This document shows, in pieces, positions 32,434 to 40,406 of a stretch of 64,000 nucleotides of DNA (position 1 is the first letter of the stretch; every line of letters starts with the position of its first letter). The translations under genes and the position numbers were made by a program. Source of the stretch: Burkholderia ubonensis (GTDB lineage Bacteria; Pseudomonadota; Gammaproteobacteria; Burkholderiales; Burkholderiaceae); contig NZ_CADFEB010000011.1 in assembly GCF_902833085.1 (NCBI RefSeq), positions 62,001-126,000 of the forward strand. The letters are read 5' to 3'. The notes beneath the pieces were generated by a model. It was given only the letters and a program-made list of their open reading frames with translations, ran no database searches and had not been told where the DNA came from.

Positions 32434-33909
32434 ATGAACCTCATCGATCGGAACCTGGCCCCGCCCGCGCCGTCACGCACGCGCGTGGAAACCGTGATGG
32501 ACACGCTGCACGCGCGGATCGCGAGCCGCGCGCTGATGCCCGGCGCGCGGGTGCCGTCGATCCGGATGATGGCCGACGCGCTGCAGGTGTCGAAGTCGAC
32601 TGTCGTCGACGCATACGAGCGGCTCGCCGGCGAAGGCGTGCTGGTCGCGCGGCGCGGGTCGGGCTTCTACGTGTCGGGCCACGCGCCGCCGCTTGCGCTC
32701 GCGGATCTCGGGCCGCGCCTCGATCGCGAACTCGATCCGCTGTGGCTGTCGCGCCAGTCGCTCGAAGCGGCCTCGACGACCGTGAAGCCCGGCTGCGGCT
32801 GGCTGCCGTCGTCGTGGCTGCCGGACGAGAGCCTGCGCCGCGCGCTGCGCGCCGTCTCGCGCGACGAGCCCGACGCGCTCACCGACTACGCGACGCCGCT
32901 CGGCCTGCCCGCGCTGCGCCAGCAGCTCGCGTGGCGGCTCGCGCAGCATGGCGTCCACGCGGAACCCGCGCAGATCATGCTGACCGACGGCGGCACGCAC
33001 GCGCTCGATCTCGTATGCCGCCTGCTGCTGGAGCCCGGCGACACGGTCGTGCTCGACGATCCGTGCTACTTCAATTTCCAGGCGCTGCTGCGCGCGCACC
33101 GCGCGCGGATCGTCAGCGTCCCGTATACGCCGAACGGCCCCGATCTCGCGCGTTTCGAGCAGACGCTCGTCGAGCACCGGCCGCGCCTTTACATCACGAA
33201 CGCGGCGCTGCACAACCCGACCGGCGCGACGCTCGCGCCGAGCGTCGCGCACCGGCTGCTGACGCTCGCGGCCGAGCACGGCCTGCTGATCGTCGAGGAC
33301 GACATCTTCGCGGACTTCGAGAGCACGCCCGCGCCGCGGCTCGCGGCCTTCGACGGGCTGTCGCGCGTCGTGTCGATCGGCAGTTTCTCGAAGACGCTGT
33401 CGGCCGCGATCCGCTGCGGCTACGTCGCCGCGCGCCCCGAATGGATCGACGCGCTCGTCGACCTGAAGCTCGCGACATCGTTCGGCAATGCGCAGATCGG
33501 CGCGAACGTCGTGCACCGGCTGCTCGTCGACGGCACGTACCGGCGCCATCTGGACGGCCTGCGCGCGCGCCTCGCGGACGCGATGGGCGAAACGATCCGG
33601 CGCCTCGCGCGCGCCGGGCTCGAGATCTGGACGGAGCCGCGCGGCGGCCTGTTCGTGTGGGCGCAGTTGCCGGACGGGCTCGACGCCGCGCGCGTCGCGC
33701 GCCACGCGCTCGACCGCGACGTCGTGCTCGCGCCCGGCAACGTGTTCAGCGCGTCGCGCAGCGCGACGTCGTTCCTGCGCTTCAACGTGTCGCGCTGCAA
33801 GGGGCCGGCAGTGTTCGATGCGCTGGCGCGCGCGATGGAGGCGGCGCGGCGCGATGGAGGCGCGGCGGAGCCGGAAGCGAAAGATCGCGCATTGGCGCGC
33901 GACCTGTGA
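32434..33909 (+). CDS. MocR/PdxR-type regulator (GntR HTH plus aminotransferase domain)
   Basis: 491 aa. N-terminal GntR HTH: VPSIRMMADALQVSKSTVVD (about residues 40-59). The rest is a fold-type I aminotransferase domain with LTDGGTHALDLVCRLLLEPG, the YINN-type TNAALHNPTGATLAPS, the aspartate in IVEDDIFADF and the PLP lysine in SIGSFSKTLSAAIRCGY. Such proteins sense PLP or amino acids. It likely controls the divergent EamA exporter and itself through the inverted repeat at 32393-32421. Confidence 0.92.
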   Translation: MNLIDRNLAPPAPSRTRVETVMDTLHARIASRALMPGARVPSIRMMADALQVSKSTVVDAYERLAGEGVLVARRGSGFYVSGHAPPLALADLGPRLDRELDPLWLSRQSLEAASTTVKPGCGWLPSSWLPDESLRRALRAVSRDEPDALTDYATPLGLPALRQQLAWRLAQHGVHAEPAQIMLTDGGTHALDLVCRLLLEPGDTVVLDDPCYFNFQALLRAHRARIVSVPYTPNGPDLARFEQTLVEHRPRLYITNAALHNPTGATLAPSVAHRLLTLAAEHGLLIVEDDIFADFESTPAPRLAAFDGLSRVVSIGSFSKTLSAAIRCGYVAARPEWIDALVDLKLATSFGNAQIGANVVHRLLVDGTYRRHLDGLRARLADAMGETIRRLARAGLEIWTEPRGGLFVWAQLPDGLDAARVARHALDRDVVLAPGNVFSASRSATSFLRFNVSRCKGPAVFDALARAMEAARRDGGAAEPEAKDRALARDL

Positions 33910-33910
33910 C

Positions 33911-34270
33911 CTACGACAGCTCGCAGAAACGGAGCCGGTTGCCGAAAGGATCGGTGATCTGCATCTGCCGGCCCCAGTCGAGCGTCTCGACGCCGGGCCG
34001 CGCATACGTGTAGTTTTTCTCGAGCAGTTCCCGATGCAGCGCGTCGATGTCGCTGACCGGCACGAAGGTCGTCGAGCCGGGCGTGCTGTCGCCGTGGTGC
34101 TCGCTCAGGTGCAGCACCACCGAATCGCGCTTGATCTGCGCGTACAGCGGCAGCCCCGGCTCGAAGCGATGCTCCCAGTCGAGCGTGAATCCGAGGTAGT
34201 CCAGATAGAAGCAGTACGCCTTCTCGATCGAGAAGATACGCAGGATGGGAATGGCGTGCAGCAACGGCAT
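33911..34270 (-). CDS. VOC-fold/bleomycin-resistance-like protein
   Basis: 119 aa from the ATG at 34270 (MPLLHAIPILRIFSIEKAYC). It has the glyoxalase/bleomycin-resistance pattern: FYLDYLGFTLDWEHRFEPGL, VVLHLSEHHGDSTPGS and ITDPFGNRLRFCE at the C-terminus. Many such proteins bind and sequester small molecules. It is convergent with the MocR gene (stops 1 nt apart) and marks the left border of the lower-GC segment that follows. Confidence 0.88.
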   Translation of the reverse strand: MPLLHAIPILRIFSIEKAYCFYLDYLGFTLDWEHRFEPGLPLYAQIKRDSVVLHLSEHHGDSTPGSTTFVPVSDIDALHRELLEKNYTYARPGVETLDWGRQMQITDPFGNRLRFCELS

Positions 34271-34366
34271 CGTTCGGGCCTCGTGATGGGAGAGTCGGGC
34301 CGGCGGCGGCATGGATGCACATGATAACGCGCCGAGGTGCCGGTTCAGCCGGTTTCCCCGAGCCTG

Positions 34367-34546
34367 ATGCCACATTCAGTTTGTGACCACACCAAAAATC
34401 ATACTCATCCCATAGACAGCCAGGCGGTCGTCGACGGACAGTTCTCGAAATCGATTCATTCGAAAATTGCCGAGCCGATGAATGGAAGCATCCTGATCTC
34501 CGCGTCCGAAACGGTCCGGCTTATGGCAGAAACTCTACAAGCCTAA
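34367..34546 (+). CDS. Possible small protein ahead of the M35-like gene
   Basis: 59 codons (MPHSVCDHTKNHTHPIDSQ at the start, ISASETVRLMAETLQA at the end). It has the lower-GC composition of the following two genes and stops 18 nt before the next ATG in the same orientation. It may be a genuine small gene, the relic C-terminus of a longer gene, or chance. No family recognised; no strong ribosome-binding site. Confidence 0.35.
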   Translation: MPHSVCDHTKNHTHPIDSQAVVDGQFSKSIHSKIAEPMNGSILISASETVRLMAETLQA

Positions 34547-34564
34547 TGAAACGGGGATGACGTC

Positions 34565-35254
34565 ATGAATTCAAGTAGCACCAGCGCACATGAGGATGAA
34601 GACTGGATCCTCGTAGGAACCGGGTACACGAACACGATCCCGGGATCGGTACACGAAATCGCACTCGACATGACGCCTATTTGCCCGAACATGTCGAATC
34701 GCGCGTTTCGGAAATTGATCGTGCGACTACGCGATGCCGCGATATCACTGATTCAGGATCGAATTCGCGGCCTTGCAGCTTGGGATCAGGATGAGCAGGA
34801 ACGAGTCAAGACGTGGTTCGGCCGATCCGACGATACCGTACGACATACGCTGATGGCCGGATTGCCCAGGCTTCTTCAAGTCATGCAGGAGTTGAAGCCG
34901 GAGAACGTCATCAGGTGGGATGAACAGAAGCAAAGGAACATCACATGCACCGTCTTTCCCGACAACGGGATCACGGATGCCTCGGTATGCAAGCCGGATT
35001 CACACAGGCGAATAATCGCCATCTATCCGCATTTCTGCACGCTCCCGGATGCGCGACTGTCCACTAGTTGCAAGTTGAAAGTGTTGATCCACGAATGTAC
35101 GCACTATATCGACACTTTCGACTCGAACGACGAAGTCTATGGTTTCGGCACCGGACTGAAATACTGGGCGCTCGAACATCAAGACCTGGCAATCGGCAAC
35201 GCAGACAGTCTCGCCTGCTATGTTTCGTTCTTTGACGACAGGGTCCTGTGGTGA
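34565..35254 (+). CDS. M35-like (aspzincin) metalloendopeptidase domain protein, putative effector
   Basis: 229 aa, no signal peptide. The C-terminal third has the zinc motif HECTH (His176, Glu177, His180) followed by TFDSNDEVYG, which fits the aspzincin GTxDxxYG-type third-ligand segment (Asp189), and then NADSLACYVSFF. This is the pattern of M35 lysine-specific/deuterolysin-type proteases. The N-terminal half is unrecognised. Composition is markedly lower in GC than its neighbours. It overlaps the next gene, which encodes an exported protein, by 4 nt, as in toxin/immunity pairs. An effector role is inference. Confidence 0.7.
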   Translation: MNSSSTSAHEDEDWILVGTGYTNTIPGSVHEIALDMTPICPNMSNRAFRKLIVRLRDAAISLIQDRIRGLAAWDQDEQERVKTWFGRSDDTVRHTLMAGLPRLLQVMQELKPENVIRWDEQKQRNITCTVFPDNGITDASVCKPDSHRRIIAIYPHFCTLPDARLSTSCKLKVLIHECTHYIDTFDSNDEVYGFGTGLKYWALEHQDLAIGNADSLACYVSFFDDRVLW

Positions 35255-35727
35255 AACCTCGCTCAATCTTTGCCGGCGCGACACTTTGGCTGTGCCTTGC
35301 GTTTCCGCCGATGTCCATCGCATGTACCGTTTCGGAAGATCTGCTCGACAGCGTTCCACTCGATTCCGTCGAGATACCGAACGCAGATCGCATAAAGATC
35401 GCGGAAATGGTCATAAGAGCCCGTCAATGGCCCGACGCGGAGATTCGCGGCATCATCTCCGCAGGAGCATACATTGGCGAAAAGAATCCGCAGGCACTCG
35501 CACGAGAACGTGCGGCGCGCTTGAAGGATTACCTGATCCAACTCGGGATCAAGGAGAAAAACATCTGGTCGGATACCCGCACTATCTCCAAGTCCTACCC
35601 GAGAGACAGCGCGGGGTACGAAGGCTACCTTCAAATAGGGCTGACGCTTGTGCCCATTTGCGAAGGGGGGTGCAAACGTCTTTGCGATGATCCCCGCGTC
35701 ACACCGACATCCAAGGCAATTCCGTGA
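35251..35727 (+). CDS. Exported OmpA-like protein, putative immunity/partner of the M35-like protease
   Basis: 158 aa from the GTG at 35251, which overlaps the previous stop (GTGA); a GTG one codon upstream (35248) is also possible. The N-terminus is a signal sequence (KPRSIFAGATLWLCLAFPPM) ending SIAC, close to but not a perfect lipobox. The C-terminal half LARERAARLKDYLIQLGI...SAGYEGYLQIGLTLVP follows the helix-strand pattern of OmpA-like peptidoglycan-binding domains. Low GC like its partner. A periplasmic immunity role is inferred from the pairing only. Confidence 0.65.
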   Translation: MKPRSIFAGATLWLCLAFPPMSIACTVSEDLLDSVPLDSVEIPNADRIKIAEMVIRARQWPDAEIRGIISAGAYIGEKNPQALARERAARLKDYLIQLGIKEKNIWSDTRTISKSYPRDSAGYEGYLQIGLTLVPICEGGCKRLCDDPRVTPTSKAIP

Positions 35728-35775
35728 CTCGGCCTGCCATCCGGTCAGGCAGTCGTCCGAAACGGCATTTGGCGA

Positions 35776-35799
35776 GGCGGCGCAAAAAACAACGCCGCC
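35776..35799. terminator. Hairpin between convergent genes
   Basis: GGCGGCG and CGCCGCC (7-bp arms, 10-nt A-rich loop) lie between the stops of the low-GC gene pair and nadV. No long T run follows on either strand, so termination strength is uncertain. Confidence 0.4.
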
Positions 35800-35811
35800 C
35801 CGCCCCTCACC

Positions 35812-37245
35812 TCACACCTCCCCCGCGTGCGCCCTCGCCCGCACGTCGGCCAGCGATACATCGACCAGCAGCCGCCCCGTATCGAACACCGTCACGAGCG
35901 CATCGTCCCATTCGCTTTCGATCGCACGATCATCCCACGCGACCGGCAGCGTCACCGTCCGGTACTCGCCGGTCCGGCGGTTGCGCAGCAACGTGAGCCG
36001 CCCCTTCTTCGAGCGCTTGCCCTGATCGGTGACGGGGTCCTTGCAGACCTCGCGCCACACGCCGCCGCGCCGGATCGCCGAGCACTTCATCGCGAAGCGC
36101 TGCGTGTCGCGGTTCACCTGCTGCAGCAGCGCACCGCCCATCCCGAACACGACGTTGCCGGCCGCGTAGCCCGCGTCGTCGAGCGCGGCCAGGATCGCCT
36201 CGATCGAACTCGCGTCGACGCCGTCGCCCTGGATCACGCGCACGTGGTTCAGCACGCGCCGGCCCTTGCCGTTGAGCGTCGAGCCGAACGACGCGTCGAG
36301 CGCGCGCACGGTCTGCAGCACGATCGTCACCGGATCGCCGGAATCGGGCCGCACGACGAGCGTCGCGCCCGAGTCGATCACGGCCTGCTTCAGCTCGCCG
36401 CCCCACAGGTCGAGCGCGGCGAACAAATCGTAGGAATCCGATACGACCGACACGATCGCGCCCGGCAGACCGAAGCGGCGCAGCATGTTCCGGTACGCAT
36501 CGGCCTCGCCTTCGCGACCCCACGACGTGATCGTGCTGTGCTCGGCCGCCGGCACCGAATACGCGGCCATCGGCTCGCGGTAGAAGCGGTTCGCGGCAAG
36601 CACGCCGAGCACCGTATCCGAGCCCATGAAGCTGACGAGGTGCGCGGCGCCGCCGATCGCCGCCGATTCCGCGCTGGACACGCCGCGCGCGCCGAAGTCG
36701 TGCAGCTTGAACGGCAGTTGCGCGAGGTCGTCGTCGGTCTTCTCGAGGAAGCGGCGGATCGTCTGCCGCAGGTGCCAACTCTGCGTCGCGACCGTCACCG
36801 GATACCACACGCGCAACAGCATCGTCTCCAGGTACGACGCGAGCCAGAACACCTGCGGGTCGTCGCATTCGACGGTCATCAGCACGTTGTGCGTCGGCAC
36901 GACCGAGCCCTCCGGCACCGCGCGGATCTTCACCGGCAGGTAGCCGTCATAGCGCTCGACGATGTAGCGCCAGCCGGCTTCGTTGAACGGCTCGCCGTGC
37001 ACCGTGAAGAAATCGCGCGCGTCGTCGATCATCGCGTGCGTGACCGGCTTGCACAGATATTCCTTCAGCAGCATCTGCAGGCCGAAGAACAGCGTGCGCT
37101 CGTAGCGGCCGCCGCGCGATTCGACGTACGAGAACATCGCGGTCGCGTCGGCCGGGTATTGCAGGAAGTGGGATGCCTTGTACGAATCCGTGTTGAGGAT
37201 CGGATTGGCGAGAACCGCGGCAAAGCCGCCGAGATCGTTTTGCAT
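35812..37245 (-). CDS. nadV: Nicotinamide phosphoribosyltransferase NadV
   Basis: 477 aa, ATG at 37245 with AGAGGAG upstream. It matches the NAMPT/NadV family rather than PncB: NTDSYKASHFLQYP at the N-terminus, LHDFGARGVSSAESAAIGGA, PAAEHSTITSWGREGEADAY, VVRPDSGDPV and FGMGGALLQQVNRDT. It converts nicotinamide and PRPP to NMN, which the NadM product of the upstream gene then adenylates to NAD. The two genes form a salvage operon. Confidence 0.93.
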   Translation of the reverse strand: MQNDLGGFAAVLANPILNTDSYKASHFLQYPADATAMFSYVESRGGRYERTLFFGLQMLLKEYLCKPVTHAMIDDARDFFTVHGEPFNEAGWRYIVERYDGYLPVKIRAVPEGSVVPTHNVLMTVECDDPQVFWLASYLETMLLRVWYPVTVATQSWHLRQTIRRFLEKTDDDLAQLPFKLHDFGARGVSSAESAAIGGAAHLVSFMGSDTVLGVLAANRFYREPMAAYSVPAAEHSTITSWGREGEADAYRNMLRRFGLPGAIVSVVSDSYDLFAALDLWGGELKQAVIDSGATLVVRPDSGDPVTIVLQTVRALDASFGSTLNGKGRRVLNHVRVIQGDGVDASSIEAILAALDDAGYAAGNVVFGMGGALLQQVNRDTQRFAMKCSAIRRGGVWREVCKDPVTDQGKRSKKGRLTLLRNRRTGEYRTVTLPVAWDDRAIESEWDDALVTVFDTGRLLVDVSLADVRARAHAGEV

Positions 37246-37318
37246 GGCTAGAGCTCCTCTAGGCCGTTGAGATGCCGCCGCGTCTGTCGCGGCGGACCGG
37301 AATGCGGGGATCAGCGGA

Positions 37319-38359
37319 TCACAGCTTTCCCAGGAAGTGATAGGCAATGTCGAAGTGATCCTCGAACATCACGCCGCGCATCTGCGCGAATTCGTTGAGC
37401 GGCACCCAGCGCGCCTTGTCGGCGTCGTCGCTGCCTTTCACGCGCGGCAGCTCGCCGGTCGGGAAGCTGAACAGGCACGCGTGCGTGATCGTGCGGCCGC
37501 GCAGCGAGCGGGTCGGATGATCGAACACCTGGCGGTCCTTCAGCGAGCCGCGCAGCACGGGCTCGGGCAGCTTCAGGCCGGTTTCCTCGCGCAGCTCGCG
37601 GATGCATGCAGTGTCGAGCCGCTCGTCCTGGTTCACGAAGCCGCCCGGCAGCGCCCACAGGCCGCGGCCGGGCTCGCTGCGCCGGCGCACGAGCAGGATG
37701 TGGCCGGAATGCACGACGACCGCGTCGACGGTCACGAATGTGACCGGGTACGGCGCCGCCGCCCACGCCTTGCGATACGCGGCGATGAACTCGGCTTCCG
37801 CCTTCAGCTGCGCGAATTCCGGCTGCGTGCGGAACCGCTCGAGCCAGCCGAACACGGGCTCGGGCACGGCCCATTGCACGAAGCTGTTGGAGCGTTCGGC
37901 GAAATACTGGTCGCGAATTTCGGTGGCGGAAATGTCTTCCGTCACGTCGGCCTCGACCAGCTCCCATTGCGGGAACATCCGCAGGTAATACGACGTGGCG
38001 TCCTTCTCGTGGCCGATCAGCCCGACCTTCCGGTGCGCGACGTCGCCGAGCGCGGACGCGACGGCATCCTGCACCCAGCGCACCCAGTCGCCGTCGTTGT
38101 ACGTCGAGTCCTGCACGGGGGCGATCGTCACGCGGTCGCGCTCGGACGCGTCGAGCAGCGAGGCCAGCATCTGGCGGCGCTCGTCGAACGAGAACGGATC
38201 CTTGATGGTGCGGGGCTTGTCGGTCGACCCGATCAGCACGCAAACGCGCTCGGCCCGGCTCAGTGCGGACTTCAGCACGTTCAGGTGGCCACGATGCGGA
38301 GGCTGGAAACGACCAATGAAGACAAGCGCGTCGAAGCGCCTGGTGTGTTGCGTACTCAT
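37319..38359 (-). CDS. nadM: Bifunctional NMN adenylyltransferase/Nudix hydrolase
   Basis: 346 aa. The N-terminal half is a nucleotidyltransferase: FIGRFQPPHRGHLNVL with the HxGH-type HRGH, and EDISATEIRDQYF with the ISxTxxR motif. From about residue 200 a Nudix domain follows, with the box GGFVNQDERLDTACIRELRE and then ETGL. The enzyme makes NAD from NMN and hydrolyses ADP-ribose-type compounds. AGGGAG precedes the ATG. Cotranscribed with nadV 73 nt downstream; promoter at 38415-38444. Confidence 0.95.
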   Translation of the reverse strand: MSTQHTRRFDALVFIGRFQPPHRGHLNVLKSALSRAERVCVLIGSTDKPRTIKDPFSFDERRQMLASLLDASERDRVTIAPVQDSTYNDGDWVRWVQDAVASALGDVAHRKVGLIGHEKDATSYYLRMFPQWELVEADVTEDISATEIRDQYFAERSNSFVQWAVPEPVFGWLERFRTQPEFAQLKAEAEFIAAYRKAWAAAPYPVTFVTVDAVVVHSGHILLVRRRSEPGRGLWALPGGFVNQDERLDTACIRELREETGLKLPEPVLRGSLKDRQVFDHPTRSLRGRTITHACLFSFPTGELPRVKGSDDADKARWVPLNEFAQMRGVMFEDHFDIAYHFLGKL

Positions 38360-38384
38360 GAGGCTCCCTCAAGAGATTGAAACG

Positions 38385-38444
38385 CTTCGGGTCTGTCCCG
38401 AAGGCATGAAACGGATCGTAGGCTTTTTTTTGAGATGCGTCAAT
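38385..38444 (-). promoter_or_regulatory. nadM-nadV promoter and leader inverted repeat
   Basis: On the minus strand TTGACG (38444-38439), an 18-nt spacer with a run of nine A residues, and TACGAT (38420-38415) form a good sigma70 promoter. A 7-bp inverted repeat CTTCGGG-N5-CCCGAAG lies at 38403-38385, just after the predicted start of transcription, a position suited to a repressor or an RNA hairpin. Confidence 0.6.
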
Positions 38445-38543
38445 CGAACGCATGCTCGACTTGACGATGCCTGACGGAAATCGCGAGACTGGCGCGCTAC
38501 ACTCGTTCGACTCCATCCGAACCTGCGCGGACGCGCCCCGATC

Positions 38544-38996
38544 ATGAGGATCTCAGTCAGCCGCACCGTCGGCGTCGATCGCAGACGCCTCTTCACGTGG
38601 TCGCAGGATTACGGGCGGCGGCTCGTGTGGGACAACTTCCTCACCGACGCATACCTGCTCGACGGCATGACGGCCGACGTCGGCATCGACGCGTTCTGCC
38701 GCAGCACCACGGGCGCGACGATGGTGTCGCGCTACATCTCGTACCAGCCGCCGCAGGTCGCGGCGGTCGAGATGGTCGACGGCCCGAAGGTGCTCGCGCG
38801 TTTCAGCGGCAGCTGGAACTTCACCGAGCGCACGCCGGGCACGACCGACGTGAAGTTCACGTACCACTTCCGCGCGCGGCCGGCCTGGCTGCGCTGGCTC
38901 GTCGAGCCGCTGATCGGCGCGTTCTACCTCGTGCACACGCGCCGGCGGCTCGATGCGTTCAAGCGCTGGGCCGAAGCGGAGGCCGCGCCGCGTTGA
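38544..38996 (+). CDS. SRPBCC (START-like) protein
   Basis: 150 aa. The sequence pattern (MRISVSRTVGVDRRRLFTWSQDYGRR, then VEMVDGPKVLARFSGSWNF and TDVKFTYHFRARP) matches the polyketide-cyclase/START-like SRPBCC fold, which binds hydrophobic ligands in a deep cavity. The C-terminal helix carries a membrane-interactive stretch (LVEPLIGAFYLVHTRRR). Ligand unknown. Divergent from nadM; the next gene follows after 72 nt in the same direction. Confidence 0.8.
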   Translation: MRISVSRTVGVDRRRLFTWSQDYGRRLVWDNFLTDAYLLDGMTADVGIDAFCRSTTGATMVSRYISYQPPQVAAVEMVDGPKVLARFSGSWNFTERTPGTTDVKFTYHFRARPAWLRWLVEPLIGAFYLVHTRRRLDAFKRWAEAEAAPR

Positions 38997-39068
38997 CAGG
39001 GGCGGCAACCGGCCGGACACTTCAACGCCATCCGGTTCGCCGATTTCCCCCATGACGAGGACGAGTAC

Positions 39069-39860
39069 GTGTTCAGCTTCCGTTACCTTTATCTCGCGGT
39101 TGCCGCGATGAGCGTCGCGCTATCCGCGCATGCCGCCGGCATCGACTGTTCCGCCGCGAAGACGCGCACCGACCGCCTGATCTGCGGCGACAAGGCGCTC
39201 GTGTCGGCTGACGGTGCACTGGCGAGCGCCTACGATGCGACCGTCGACGCCGCCGCCGACCCGCGCGCGGTGATCCAGTCGCAGCGCGCGTGGCTCAGGC
39301 AGCGCGATGCGTGCGGCGATGCCGCTTGCGTCGCCGCCGCGTATCGCGACCGCGTGGCGGCGCTAAAGCAGGTGAAGCCGGCGGGCTGGAAAACCTATCG
39401 CGATCCGGCGCTCGGCATCTCGTTCGAGTACCTCGCGAACCGGCAGGTGAAGAAGCCGTGCCCGGTGCTCGGCGGCGACCGCTGCGTCGCGATCGTCGGC
39501 CGCAACATGACGAACAGCAACTATTTCATCGCATTCGAGATCGTCGACGGCGCGCTCGAGCCGGTCGCGGAAAAGGAAGCCGGGTTCGAGCGGCAGGACG
39601 ACGGCAAATGGATGTCGACGTTCGGCCGCGGCACGCCGCAGGAAGTCGAGCGTTTCTCAGGCCCGGGCTGGCGCGGCATGCACGCGACGATCACGTGCGG
39701 CATCAGCGATCCGGAAACCGGCTTCCATGCGGCGGGCGGCGAATGCTACTGGGCCGTGCTGAGCAACGGCAAGCGGGCAGCCGTCGCGAATACGCAGGGA
39801 ATCGTCGGCACGGACGACGCGACGATGCACAGCGTCTCGACGTTCCGCTTCGACCGCTGA
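39069..39860 (+). CDS. Periplasmic protein with N-terminal LprI-like domain
   Basis: 263 aa from the GTG at 39069 with GAGGACGAG upstream. A signal peptide ends SAHAAG (about residue 23). An LprI/DUF1311-like module follows: IDCSAAKTRTDRLICGDKAL...QSQRAWLRQRDACGDAACVA, with the conserved cysteines and RxWLxxR pattern. The C-terminal 150 residues (AGWKTYRDPALGISFEYLAN onward, with paired cysteines) are unrecognised. LprI proteins can inhibit lysozyme; whether this one does is untested. A second LprI-like gene lies at 47615. Confidence 0.8.
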   Translation: MFSFRYLYLAVAAMSVALSAHAAGIDCSAAKTRTDRLICGDKALVSADGALASAYDATVDAAADPRAVIQSQRAWLRQRDACGDAACVAAAYRDRVAALKQVKPAGWKTYRDPALGISFEYLANRQVKKPCPVLGGDRCVAIVGRNMTNSNYFIAFEIVDGALEPVAEKEAGFERQDDGKWMSTFGRGTPQEVERFSGPGWRGMHATITCGISDPETGFHAAGGECYWAVLSNGKRAAVANTQGIVGTDDATMHSVSTFRFDR

Positions 39861-39885
39861 CGCGAACGAAAGGGCGACGCGCCGC

Positions 39886-40263
39886 TCACGCCCCGCCGCG
39901 CGCCGCTTGCTGCCGGATCTCCGCCCGCGCGCCGAGCGCGGCCGCGATCGCATCGACCGCATCGGCCGCGCGCGCCGCGCCGCACATGAACGCGTCGACC
40001 GCGGCGAACCCATGCTCGGGCCACGTATGAATCGTGATGTGCGACTCGGCGAGCAGCACGACGCCGGTCACGCCATGCTCGCCGCCGAAATGATGGAAGT
40101 GCGCGCCGATCACGCGTGCGCCCGCGCGTCGCGCCGCGTCGGTCAGCACCGCCTCGAGCCGCGCGGCATCGCGCAGCAGCGCCGCATCGATGCCGCCGAG
40201 ATCGGCCAGCACGTGCGAGCCGAGCGTCGCGCGCGGCGCGGCGATTGCATCGCCCGCCGTCAT
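39886..40263 (-). CDS. speD: S-adenosylmethionine decarboxylase proenzyme SpeD
   Basis: 125 aa, class 1b bacterial AdoMetDC. The self-cleavage site Glu73-Ser74 lies in LLAESHITIHTWPE, with His79 and Cys94 (DAFMCG) as the other processing/catalytic residues, and FHHFGGEHGVTG upstream. Cleavage yields the pyruvoyl group; the product, decarboxylated SAM, donates aminopropyl groups. Its ATG overlaps the stop of a 48-codon membrane gene. The aminopropyltransferase that would use its product is encoded in the divergent arm at 43476. Confidence 0.92.
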   Translation of the reverse strand: MTAGDAIAAPRATLGSHVLADLGGIDAALLRDAARLEAVLTDAARRAGARVIGAHFHHFGGEHGVTGVVLLAESHITIHTWPEHGFAAVDAFMCGAARAADAVDAIAAALGARAEIRQQAARGGA

Positions 40264-40406
40264 TTGTGCGACCCGTACGACGAGTAGCCGCTGCGGGCCG
40301 ACGAGCTGCCCCACCCGCTCGTTCCACCGCCGCCGCCCGGCGGCGAGCAGCTGAACAGGGTCACGACGATCGTCGCGTAGATGCCGTACAGGATGTACTT
40401 GGTCAC
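40260..40406 (-). CDS. Small membrane peptide in the speD operon
   Basis: 48 aa from a GTG that overlaps the stop of the DUF4178 gene (GTGA); its own stop overlaps the speD ATG (ATGA). One hydrophobic segment (YILYGIYATIVVTLF) is followed by SCSPPGGGGG and a Gly/Ser/Tyr-rich tail. The cysteine after the hydrophobic segment (LFSC) hints at lipid attachment. The double overlap strongly supports a real gene. Function unknown. Confidence 0.7.
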   Translation of the reverse strand: MTKYILYGIYATIVVTLFSCSPPGGGGGTSGWGSSSARSGYSSYGSHK

